Source of the DNA: Siphonodentalium dalli
Taxonomy: Eukaryota; Mollusca; Scaphopoda; Gadilida; Siphonodentaliidae
Length of the DNA: 64,000 bases
NCBI GenBank assembly: GCA_032622095.1
Contig: CP136067.1
Span: 58,817,899 to 58,881,898 of the forward strand
Direction of reading: 5' to 3'
Shown: positions 1-11,600 of the stretch, piece by piece
Layout of the letters: every line of letters starts with the position of its first letter
How positions within the stretch are numbered: the first letter of the stretch is position 1
The notes under the pieces: generated by a model
The model's database searches: none
Told to the model about the DNA's origin: nothing
What the model saw: only the letters and a program-made list of their open reading frames with translations
Position numbers and translations under genes: made by a program

Positions 1-670
1 AAGGGCCATAACTCCATCAAATTTTATCGGGCCAGGCTGGTTTTCTAACTCGTCCGAGGTATTCTTGGGAGACACCTATATATCAAAATTTCAATCAAAT
101 AGGATGATGTTTGTTAAATTATCGTGCTAACGAGCTGAAAATTTGTGAAAAAATTACTAATTAAGGGCCATAACTCTATCAAATTTTATCGGACCTGGCC
201 GGTTTTCGAACTCGACCGAGATATTCTTAGGAGACACCTATATTCCAAATTTCAATCAAATCGGATAACGTTTGTTGAAGTTATCGCGCTAACGAGCTGT
301 AAATTCGTGAAAAATTAAGGGCCATAACTCTATCAAATTTTATCGGACCAGGCCGGTTTTTGAACTCGTCCGAGATATTCTTGGGAGACACCTATATCCC
401 AAATTTCAATCGAATCAGATAACGTTTGTTGAAGTTGTTGCGCTAACGAGCCTAAAATCAGTGAAAAATGGCAAAGGGGCATAACTCTGTAATAAATGTG
501 CGGACGAACCCGATTTTTTGTCTGCAGCTTACGTGCATGGATATGTACTCATACACCAAATTTTAATCCGTCAATAAACGGTTGAGTTATAAGCAAAAGA
601 CGTTGCTCGCCCGCCCGCCCGTCAGCCGTCCCTCATCAAACTATAAGTCGAGTTTTGGAAAAAAACTCAA
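1..670. repeat. Tandem repeat, ~155-bp units, 'GGGCCATAACTC' type, with conserved end
   Basis: Units start with AAGGGCCATAACTC at 1, 163 and 317, with a diverged fourth near 473. Each contains TTTTATCGG, ACTCG(T/A)CCGAG and GGAGACACCTATAT. The array ends in a GCCCGCCCGCCCGTCAG stretch and AACTATAAGTCGAG. This resembles the non-coding repeats abundant in bivalve genomes (family knowledge); it runs off the left edge of the window. Confidence 0.75.
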
Positions 671-1798
671 AACTCAAATCTCATAGAAACAAATTATTCT
701 TTATTTTATCAATATTTGTCATGTTTCAATTTTGTATACAAAAAGTGGCGATTCATACAGCCAAATATTAGTTTGATGAAGGGCATGTTCAGGTTCCAAC
801 GAATCAGAGAAGTCACTGATGTCAAATAGCGCATGCGCTATGACGTCAGTCATTCAAACAATGTCTTCATGATCAACTTCTGATGAAAAATCTTGATGTT
901 GGATGATTACATATTATAAACTGTAATTTCATCATCAGTGACTTCTTTCACATTTCAATGAATTTGACCTTTATAAATGAACTGGTTAAATATAGAATAG
1001 AAAGCGCTCTATTCGAATCTATGGACAATGTCTGCAATCCTGTACCCCAACTCAAATTAGTTTTCGGAATAACAATATATACTACACTCGTTGAGTTGAG
1101 CTAAAATTCCTGTTAAATCAGATGTCATTTCTGAACAACTGCTAATACCTTTAAAAGACAATTCTGTTTTAAATATGGTATTCCTCTTTCGAGATACCAT
1201 TAATACAACAGCATTTCAAAATAATCTTTACTCATATTGTTATTATTAAATGGTTCTTTACTCTGAAAAAATATACCACAATATAAAAAAGAAAATGTGT
1301 ATTTTTTTTTTTACCCCCCAAAAAAAAATACTATGTGAAACTATCAGTACCATAGATGACTTCAAAACTAATCTTTAGTTTTAAAATAAGGTTTTATAAA
1401 TATTATGATGCTGATGTAACTGATAACATGGATAAGCAAGTCTAAAATGCTGAGAGATGTCAGTTTCTCCAATGAATTCAGACCTTGGGTTGAGGCCATT
1501 ATCTAAAACACTGCCATTTAGAATGACTTAAAATATGAAGCCATTCTTATGTCTGGACTATAAGAGAACTTAATGCCTAGTTTCACAGGGTTATGTTAAT
1601 TCTACAATGAATAATAAATTGTATATATTATATTTATAATAACTCACGTACATCACATGTTCTTAACAAGCTGGAAGAATTTACTATTCATTAAAAAAAA
1701 ACTATATATTTGTGCGTATATATACACAATTATTGGCTCTATGAAAGGTGCAAGACACGGAAGCAAATGGCAGATTAAATACTAATCAGAGACAGATA
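671..1798. other. No gene or element recognised
   Basis: AT-rich sequence with only short chance ORFs and homopolymer runs near 1305-1330. Nothing supportable was seen. Confidence 0.5.
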
Positions 1799-2015
1799 TG
1801 CTGTAATGCCCTAAGTAATCGACTCCTTAAACACAGCAGAATTATGGTAAACTTTTCAGGATTTAGTCGGAAATATGGCTTGTTGTCATTCATCGGAAAG
1901 CTCTCCCCGAGAGCTTTCCGATGAATGGCAACAAGCCATATTTCCGACTAAATCCTGAAAAGTTTCCCATAATTCTGCTGTGTTTAAGGAGTCGATTACT
2001 TAGGGCATTACTGTA
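1799..2015. mobile_element. Palindromic TA-flanked MITE (family T), copy 1
   Basis: Almost perfect palindrome: the left arm TAATGCCCTAAGTAATCGAC...CATCGGAAAGCTCTC is mirrored by the right arm ending GGGCATTACTGTA. TIRs of the form TA-CAGTAATGCCC with TA at both ends suggest a Tc1/mariner-type MITE. The left terminus here has CTGTAATG instead of CAGTAATG. Open frames across it are artefacts of the palindrome. Confidence 0.85.
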
Positions 2016-2906
2016 CATTTCATTGACCAAAAGTTCTAGATTCATATTATTACCGTCTTCAAAGAACCAAACCTCTTGGCATACTTTTTCATTGGATGAA
2101 TATGAGATAACTCCGGCAACATGAGAATAACGGGTTGTTTTACTTTTGAACCCAGAAGACGAGTAGAGGGTTTCAAAAGAGACATACATGTATATATTTT
2201 CTTGTACCCACATCCGGTTGTAACAAGATATCTGATTGTCTTCAATGCCATGTTCAAATCAGATTTAATACCTTGGTGGCTTTTTTATCAAAATCAACAT
2301 CCAAGTAAAATCTTCATATATATGGAATATTCTCAGAGTTATATCTCTCTATGTCATATTCAACATTTTCCAGAGTTATGTCTATCTATGTTAGATTCAA
2401 CATTTTCCAGAGTTATCTATCTATGTTATGATCAGCATATTCTCTAATCTGCTCAAATTAATGAGATAATATTTTCACTCATGTTGTTTATTGCAAACCT
2501 CGATACAGTATATAATTTGTGAAATAACTACGTTAAGCAAGAATATTTTCATCATACATCCCAGCAGAGTGTTCTTTTAGTATTCTATAGCAGAAATATA
2601 AAAATAATAGCCATGCTATCTATACGAATAATATGTTAGCTGCTACAGACCAACACAAAAGGTTGAATTGAAGATCAGGCCATTTTATATTTAATTCACG
2701 GCTATATCGGAAGTATGATTTTATCACAGAGAAAAGGTTAATTTGTGTAAACTGTCATAAAAATATACTCCAAAACATTACACTATTGCCATTAGAGGGT
2801 GCCGTTTCATCCAACACTGGAACCACGTTTTGATTTCTTAGATTAATATTTCAGTCAAGTTACAAATACAGTGATTTGTTATTCTAGTAATAACACTTCT
2901 GTCTGA
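2016..2906. repeat. Intergenic stretch with a short ~45-bp tandem repeat
   Basis: At 2330-2440 a unit containing CAGAGTTAT, TCTATGT and ATTCAACATTTTC recurs about 2.5 times. Nothing gene-like was seen in the rest. Confidence 0.5.
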
Positions 2907-3014
2907 GAATACCTTTCCGATGAATGGCAACAAGCCATATTTCCGACTAAATCCTGAAAAGTTACCCAAAATTCTGCTGTGGTTAAGAAGTCGATTACTT
3001 AGAGCATTACTGTA
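2907..3014. mobile_element. Family T MITE, half copy
   Basis: Only one arm of the palindrome is present, from TTTCCGATGAATGGCAACAA to GAGCATTACTGTA. The other arm is missing. Confidence 0.8.
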
Positions 3015-4020
3015 CTTAGTATATATTTTTATGATAAAGACATTTTTATTTTCCTGCAAAATTTTATGTGATTTTCCAATAAAATTAGATGAAGTGGCAC
3101 CCAAATATCATTTAAAAGAACAATAAACATCTCACAAATCAAATTTATCTATAACAAAGTGTTAGAAAAAAACAATTGCTTGCTTTATATATCAGTTATC
3201 AATTAACAAGTAATATGTCGAAAATAGATAAATCTTGCACCATAAATCCATACCAGATGAACGAATAAGATGATTTGCATATAAAGATCATGAACCAATG
3301 TGATTAACATATCAGACACATTTAAACACGCGCACACAACAACAATTTGTGAACAAAGGCAGCTAGAATGTGCAGGAAAGTTCCAGCCTCAATTGGTTTA
3401 AGGTATTGATGCCCTTCATATTGAGAAAATATTGACATTTTGAAAGCTATTAGAAATATCATAAATAAAGAAATATTGGGGGATGTACTTTAAATTTGTA
3501 TGATTTAGATAATAAGTGCACAATAGAATCAAATTTAGTTGATTTTGAGACTGCTACTGGAACAATAGCAGCCAGATGTGAATTATAATGAATAAAGTAA
3601 AAACATGGAATTATTATATCAACAATTTAGAACATCATTTGTCATGAAATATAACATGAGGATTATGGAGGTTATATATTCTTTACTGGAAACTTATTAT
3701 CTATACAAATAGTTTGTAACACCATTATGTTTTATGATAACACAAAAAAATAGTATCTGTGTTAAAATAAAAAAATATTTGTTTGCCTACACCCTCCATC
3801 CATAATTTTGCTTTTATGTTGTAATCTCTAAATCAAATCTTTGAAGTGCCATGTGACAAATCAAGTCAGCTAACATACTCCGACATAAAAATATACATAT
3901 AGAACAAACTCTGCACGACAGTAGCTGTGACACTGAGACAAAATTAGGAATCATTTCTGAATACAGTACAACCCAATTGCTGAGAAAACATCAATTCTGG
4001 GAAGTATCTCACATGTGACT
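3015..4020. other. No gene or element recognised
   Basis: AT-rich sequence without a credible ORF, TIR or tandem array. Confidence 0.5.
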
Positions 4021-4140
4021 TGTGACATTTGGATCGCACATGTGACCTTTGGATCTCACATGTGACCTTTGGATCACAGATGTGACCATTGGATCAAACA
4101 CGTGACCTTTGGATCACAGATTTGACCTTTGGATCGCACA
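4021..4140. repeat. 20-bp tandem repeat, 6 units
   Basis: Six consecutive 20-bp units close to TGTGACCTTTGGATCACACA, starting exactly at 4021, with single-base differences between units; a partial unit follows. Confidence 0.9.
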
Positions 4141-4389
4141 TGACACCTTTGTCCTTGTGATCTCATATTTGACCACAGGAGTTAGATACTATTTCAATTG
4201 TTGGTTTTGAATGATAAGAGTATACAGACAATAAACATGGCATACAAAATGTTAGATTTTACACAAATTGTCCCATACTGAGAATAGCTTGAGACGCATG
4301 GTCGGTATAAAATGAATTGGAATGGAATTTCTCCTTAAGGCCTAACAATATGAAGTGTTTAAAATATCCTATAATGTTCAAGGTTCACT

Positions 4390-4696
4390 TTAACCCTTTG
4401 GAGAGTATCTGTAACGTCATATACATGACGTCATGAGTAAATTTAACGTCAACGTCATAGCAATAATTATTAACAAGTTCGGTCAAAAAGGCCCAATAAT
4501 TTGTTTTAATTTATGTGCATTTTTTGTTAATGTGTGTTATCATAATCAATTGCACTTATACATTTGGAACATTATATTAATCAAAATAACTCCTATAGAA
4601 ATCATTTATAAATCAGATGATTTGTTGAAGTTATGTCTACGTAAAATAACACTTCCTGAAACGACATATATGTCGTTCTACTCGCCAAAGGGTTAA
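4390..4696. mobile_element. TTAA-flanked MITE, family C
   Basis: Starts TTAACCCTTTGGAGAGTA and ends, read on the minus strand, TTAACCCTTTGGCGAGTA, with TTAA at both ends. Subterminal palindromes lie on each side (CGTCATATACATGACG left, CGACATATATGTCG right). The TTAA target and the CCCTTT terminus suggest a piggyBac-type non-autonomous element. The ORF across it is spurious. Confidence 0.85.
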
Positions 4697-4762
4697 GCTT
4701 ATATCAGTTTACTTTTGTCATTATCAAACTAGACTGATAAATATTATACTCATATACAGACT

Positions 4763-4950
4763 TTAACCCTTTCTTTACTAAATATTCATTGACAAATAGT
4801 TCCCTCAACTGAATAGGAATCTTCTACACTTGTATTGTCCATTTGTTGTCAGCTCATATTTCATAAACATCCCTCCCAATAAATAACAGACCATTCAAAT
4901 ATATATATCTATAACTGATGGGAGATCCCATCTAGTAAAAAAAGGGTTAA
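4763..4950. mobile_element. TTAA-flanked MITE, family B, copy 1 (internally deleted)
   Basis: Starts TTAACCCTTTCTTTACTAAA and ends AGTAAAAAAAGGGTTAA. It lacks the GTTCAGATAATAAGTTCA palindrome that other family B copies carry. Confidence 0.8.
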
Positions 4951-5474
4951 TGATGTGACAGAAATCAATCACATCAAACAGAAACCATGGGTCCAACACC
5001 GAATAATAAACAGAATTTCTTGTTAATTTTCATTATGCAGTAAATAAGCAGTGATATTATTACTGTAAGGAAATAATGAAAATATGTGCAATTGTGCCTA
5101 AACCTTTCCTTGATATATGAGAAAGTATCAATTATCAAACAAAATAGAACCATGCTGTATCATATTTTTTATTGCATTACATTGATATACCTATGTTTAG
5201 ACAAAGCATGTATAATATAGTTTGGGCTTGAAAATTATAGACCTGTTAAACTGGCCCCTTAATCATGTATAATCCATGTATATAATTGGGTTTGAACATT
5301 ATAGGCTCCTTTAAATTGGTCCCCTTAATGAGTTGAATGTAGAATTTGGTCCCTAACTGAGGCCGCAGCCAGTAGCGATGATATGTATAAGAATCATGGA
5401 GCATGTATATATAGATATCTTAAATTTCAATATAATATGAATAGATTTAATAAAAGTCATGTTGTTGTTGTTGC
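4951..5474 (-). other. Probable plastin 3'UTR and flank
   Basis: Sequence just past the stop codon on the minus strand, with a (GTT)n/(AAC)n run immediately after it. Possible poly(A) signals on the minus strand are ATTAAA near 5446-5451 and AATAAA near 5165-5170; neither can be chosen without transcript data. No other gene is visible. Confidence 0.4.
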
Positions 5475-5642
5475 TCAGGGTTCTTCATTGGACTTCCTCT
5501 GCATGTCGACAATCATCAGACAAGCGAATATGGTCATGATCATTTTCTGCTTTATCTCGACGATATCCTCTGGTAAGGCATAGATCTTAGCTCCTATTCT
5601 TCTAGCCATATTAACAGCATATTTGGCATTCTTGTGTTTCTC
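5475..5642 (-). CDS. Plastin terminal coding exon: CH4 end and stop
   Basis: 168 bp including the TGA stop. [20 protein letters not shown], then [20 protein letters not shown] and CLM followed by an unusual tail [12 protein letters not shown]. Vertebrate plastins end ACLMGKGMKRV or similar, so this C-terminal tail is a few residues longer and diverged. Acceptor TTTCTAG. Confidence 0.95.
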   Translation of the reverse strand, partial: EKHKNAKYAVNMARRIGAKIYALPEDIVEIKQKMIMTIFACLMIVDMQRKSNEEP

Positions 5643-8600
5643 CTAGAAAAGAGATTTTTGAGTATATCTAATCATGCTTTAAATTCCATATAAAAAAGGA
5701 AAATCAATTGGATTTTCACTCAAAATATCCATGATTCTTGAAATTTAGTTTTTTAAATCTTGAGTGGGCACTATTTATGAATATGTAGCTTTTTATAGTA
5801 TTTTCTTTCTGGTTGCCACTGATCCCATCACATATTTCCGATTATGCCGTGAAGATGTAGCCACCAACACAAGCATTTGATTACTATTTGAATACCACAA
5901 ATTAATCCACTATTTGTTTCAGCATTACAAGCATGTCTAATTTCTGAACCACTGGCTCCACCCCAGGCATTAAATTCCAAGTTGCCATGAGTAATTTACA
6001 ATATTCGCCAAATACTACAAGAGATTGCACTGGCAGTGCTGGCATACCCCCACTTTGGCAAATTCAAACTGACAAAGTATGGGTGAGATATCTGCTTGGA
6101 TAGGACAAAAAACCCCAACATTTTCATATAAACAAATATAAATAACTGTAGAAGGAAAAATATGAACAAATCGATTGAATACTCATTGAGCCGGAAAAAA
6201 CTAGTGTCGCCAAATTCACCCTCTGGGAACCTCATACTGCTTAGGCCTCAACCGCTATGGGAGACCTAGGATCAGATTGAAGTTCAGGAATATAGAAACT
6301 GAACAGAAGGTAAAAAGTAACTAAAAACAATATTTAATATAAGATTATATAGATACTTCCCAAAAGATGAGCATAATGAGGTCCCAAGAGGGTGAATTTG
6401 GTGATGCTAGCTTGCTGTGCAGGGTAGCCCCACTAAATTCACCCTTTGGGGACCTCATTCTGCAAATGTCACACACACTATTTCCAGACTTGATCCTGCA
6501 TGCTCCCATTGTTTTCCTACAATTTTATTATGAAATGAAAATGATTAAAATTCAGAATAAATTTATCGTTTTCCCTCCTCCTACTGTAAACCAAGAATAG
6601 ACAGGAGCTGGCCTTATTTCTATAACTAACATACAACATTGTATAGTTATATTAAAAAGAAACCCAGTCAGTCCAGGTATTATTATTTTAAACTCATGTG
6701 CTACGTGTCGGAAAGGAAATTATGTTGCAACTAGATGTACCTCTTCACTTGAGCCTTCACTAACGTGCTCGTATTTGATGCAGCCAGGTCTAATAGTATC
6801 AATCAGGTCAATGATGATTCGGCCGTCAGACAGAGCTTGGTCATTGAATCCATGTAAGCTAGTTCCCTTCTTGGCCTCCTTCAGCTGTTAACAAATTAAA
6901 TAGTAATCATTATTACAGCTACACACTTCTTATAATATATACATAAATTATATGTCATCGGACAGAGAGCAGCGATTATCCTAGGTTTATAATATATACA
7001 TAAATTATATGTCATCGGACAGAGAGCAGCGATTATCCTAGGTTTATAATATATACATAAATTATATGTCATCGGACAGAGAGCAGCGATTATCCTAGGT
7101 TTATAATATATACATAAATTATATGTCATCGGACAGAGAGCAGCGATTATCCTAGGTTTATAATATATACATAAATTATATGTCATCGGACAGAGAGCAG
7201 CGATTATCCTAGGTCTCACCAAGGACTCAATATTGGCCAATACCCCAATACAAAACAGGTCTGTTTATACCCCAATACAAAACAGGTCTGTTTATACCCC
7301 AATACAAAACAGGTCTGTTTATACCCCAATACAAAACAGGTCTGTTTATACCCCAATACAAAACAGGTCTGTTTATACCCCAATACAAAACAGGTCTGTT
7401 TATACCCCAATACAAAACAGGTCTGTTTATACCCCAATACAAAACAGGTCTGTTTATACCCCAATACAAAACAGGTCTGTTTATACCCCAATACAAAACA
7501 GGTCTGTTTATACCCCAATACAAAACAGGTCTGTTTATACCAAATACAAAATAGGTCTGTTTATACCCCCAATACAAAACAGGTCTGTTTATACCCCAAT
7601 ACAAAACAGGTCTGTTTATACCCCAATACAAAACAGGTCTGTTTATACCCAATACAAAACAGGTCGGTTTTATACCCCAATACAAAACAGGTCTGTTTAT
7701 ACCCCAATACAAAACCTGTCTGTTTATACCCCAATACAAAACAGGTCTGTTTATACCCCAATACAAAACAGGTCTGTTTATACCCCAATACAAAACAGGT
7801 CTGTTTATACCCCAATACAAAACAGGTCTGTTTATACCCCAATACAAAACAGGTCTTAAAATTAGTTAGCCTAAAATTACAAATTACATTCTTCCATTTT
7901 CATCTAGTTTCAGTTGTTGGTTTTCTAATGAGTATAATTAACTTTTGAAAATATGCACACAAAGCAATTCAAAATGAGAAACAAACATCTGATAATGTAA
8001 AACAACAACACTGCAAAACGCATTGCCACATAAATAGACAACTTTAAAACTTTCATGACTGGAGCTTCCTGAATTTAGAAGAAAACCCTGTGCCAATGCA
8101 TTCTCTTATATATGCGAGTCGCCCATAGGGCATCTCGCATATATAAGAGAATGAATTGGCCTAACAATATTTAACATCACATATGTAAGGCAATGCATTG
8201 GCACAGGGTTTTTCGTAAAAAATCAGGCAGCTCCAGTCATTGAAGGGTTAATTATAATTTACCAAACTTTTAGATAAATGTTTCTCAGGCCGTCCAAATT
8301 TTTTATCTTCGGTTCTTTAATTTTTCATTCTGTTACCAAGTGAGTGTGTAACCACATCCTTGCTAAATACTCATTGACGAGAAGTTCCTTTAGGAAATGT
8401 TCGGATAATAAGTTCAAGAAAGATAATTTATTGAACTTATTATCTGAACATTTCCCACCCACGAATAGGAATCCTTCTGCACTTATATTATCTTTTTGTC
8501 TGGCTGTTACCTGCTTATATATCCTTAACCATTTCATGACGGGAGCATTCTCTTTTATATCTGAGCCTTCCATATACATGAGAATGCACTGGCTTCCAAG

Positions 8601-11600
8601 ATCAAAGTAAATATTATTTGGCCCATGTATTGTCTTATATATGCAAGGCTCCCTATGGGAGACTCACATATATAAGAGAATGCAGTGGCACAGGGTTTTC
8701 GCAAAATTTCAGGAACATCCAGTCATGGAAGGGTTAACATCCCTTCAAATGAATAATAGACTATTCCAATGTATACTTTTATAACTGAATGGAGGATCCA
8801 TTTAGTAAATAAAGGATTAATATGACTTATAACCCTTTATATACTAAATACTTATTGATGAGTAGTTATCCCTTAGGGAATGTTCAGATAGTTCCACAAA
8901 TAATTGTTGATCTTATTATCTGAACATTTCCTTCCCATAAATAGGACTTCTTGAGCATTTTTATTATCGGCCGTCTGCTTATTTTTCCTGAACAACCTGC
9001 AGATGAATAATAGAATGTTCCAATGTATAAGTTTATCACTGAGTGGGAGAATCCAATTTGTATAGAATGGGTTAAGTTCTAACAACAGTAAAAGTTGTGT
9101 CTTATGAGCAGGCTATACAAACTATTGATAAATTGAAACACACCCTTGAGTTGGCCCAGGCAACAATTTCTGCATCGGCTATCGTGGAATCATCATCCTT
9201 TAGTCGTGACAAAATGGCTAGTGTGTAGGCTCTCATCAGTTGCCAGACCAGAGCTGTAAACAAAACAATCAAGTACATAAAAGCCAAGTGTTTGTGTAAG
9301 AAATTGACAACAAACTGTTATGTCACATAAGAATATTCTTGGGAAGTCAGAGGAATGTACAGCAGAAAGGAAGTTTCAATTGATATACATTAAAGTGTGG
9401 CTATTTTAACTTGAGAGTTTTGTGCAAAAATGTATTTATAACGAACGTACGTAGAATAAAACTTATCATTCTGAATGATATACAGTCCAAAAACGTTAAT
9501 ACCACACATTTAACAAACAAAAATCATGCTATTTGGCTGAGCTTTGGATAGGTAAAATGGAAAAAGCAAGTCTAGTTTACTTGATTATTATTTCATCAGA
9601 ACATAAGATTCATTTTATATTTCTCATACATCTTAACTAATTACCTGTGCTTTTGAGAATGCTTTAAAAAAAACTCGCATGAGACACTGACACACTAATA
9701 AAAGTTGAATAAAAAGCAGTTGGTAAAATAAAAAAAAATAATTTCTTTCCAATATAACCAAGGAGCATTGGTGTGGAAACATCAACTTGAAAATATGACA
9801 TTCATTTTTAAGAAAGCGTAATGAATAGTGGTAGAAAAACTTACCCAATGTTAGTGTCTCATTGCCTTCTCTGATGTTTTGGCCACCAATTCCAACAAGT
9901 GAGAATTTCAAGCATGATCCTAATTCTACACAATAATTGCAGTTCTCTGGAAAAAAAACATTGAAAAATATCACTGCTGATTATTTTAATGATGAGACCA
10001 GACATGTTTACTTTCCTGATTTAGGCGGGAGTCACCCGAAATCCAGCCCATGTGTATCACTCCCGATTGGGAAAGTTTCTCATGAATTCAGTTAAAATGA
10101 AAGTCAAATATATCCTCAACACATGCAGCTAATTGCCCGCAATAGCAGTTACAACGAGAAGCAGATGTTTAACCCATCCCTTCTATCATACCAACTCAAT
10201 CTAGACTGAATATACACATGTACCAATAATGCTGACTTTGCTTTAATCTCCTCCCGACTATCCAGAGTTTAAAGGAATTAGACTGTCAAAAAAAATAAAA
10301 AATAATGTTATAATACTAATAATATATGTCTAACAGACCCATTTCGCCAAGAAAATTCAAAATCGAGCAGATAGTATTTTTATTTTTATGATATTTAATA
10401 AATCGCGGAAATATCTGAAGTGTAAATCACGTGAGTGCAAGTATTTTTATTATTATGCTATTTAATAAATCGCGGAAATATCTGAAGTGTAAATCACGTG
10501 AGTGCAATCACATGACCACAATGCAGTCACATGACCGATCATCTGCTTCGACACTTACCGGTGACAGCGGTGGGTGGAGCTTAAAATAATTACGCCAATC
10601 GCGTAACGAGTTGATAAATTACGTGTAAAATAGTGCAGTCGGCGGTTAATTAGCTAGGCCTTTACGATAAATAGCGATGACGGAATAAAACTGTTTGAAT
10701 GTGCTGAATTATGAACTGGATTTGCTAGAATGTTGGATTATATAACTAATAATGATGGCTAAAATGCACTTTGAGGCGATAAAAGTTGTGTGAAATGAGA
10801 TTAATTTATGCAGAAATGCAATGAGCGAGCTGAATTTCGTGCGAAATTAATTTAACAGTTTCTGAAATCTGAATGCAAGTTAGGCCATATAGCTTCTTCT
10901 TCGTTGTATGGTACCAATTTCGGAAGCTAGTTCACACACTAGTGTCATCCCGTTGTGTGCTATAGGAGTACAATTAAACACAAATGGGGTGTGATTAAAA
11001 AGGTGGTGGTTATTATACTAGTACATGTATCATAATGGCTTATATTCGTCATAATAATGTTCCTGTCTGTTTCTTCACACGACACATAGTGTGTGGAGAA
11101 GTGCGCGACTGTGAACAGCTTGATAAAATCCTTCCAGTCAAGATTGATAAGTGCGTAAACAAAATAATTCACTCGAATACACAACAGACTGTCGAAACTA
11201 CAATAATTATTAATTAGGCTGCAGTTTGGCATAACACATTTTTTTTAATTGAAGGCTCGCCTGGCGTGGTTTTTCAGTATGTGTTTGTTGTTCGTTTATT
11301 TTTTTCGTTTTATTTTACGTTTTGATGCAGATATTGACTTTCTAGAGAGGATTTTAAAAAATTGTTAGCCTAGAAAAAATCCAATGATTGCCTCTAATAA
11401 AGAGCGTCCAAGTTTTCGTCGTGGTATAGAAAATAAAGAGCGTTCTCAATTATGAACGTGCTCTATTTCGACATGTCATGGGTGATTTTGTATGGTGTTG
11501 TGACATTTAAATATAAAGAGCATCCATGCTTCCGTCTCCCAAAAGCGGTAGACAATAAAGAGCGTTCTAAATTAGACACTGTGTTGTCTTTTTGGAGGTA

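Noticed and set aside
1890-2257. Overlapping ORFs around a palindrome
   Set aside because: They lie on both arms of the family T MITE and mirror each other.
6959-7857. CRISPR-like array
   Set aside because: The units are contiguous tandem repeats with no unique spacers, in a eukaryotic intron.
7227-7859. ORFs of 93-208 codons on both strands with a nonapeptide repeat
   Set aside because: They are the translation of a 27-bp minisatellite whose period is a multiple of three; several frames and both strands are open at once.
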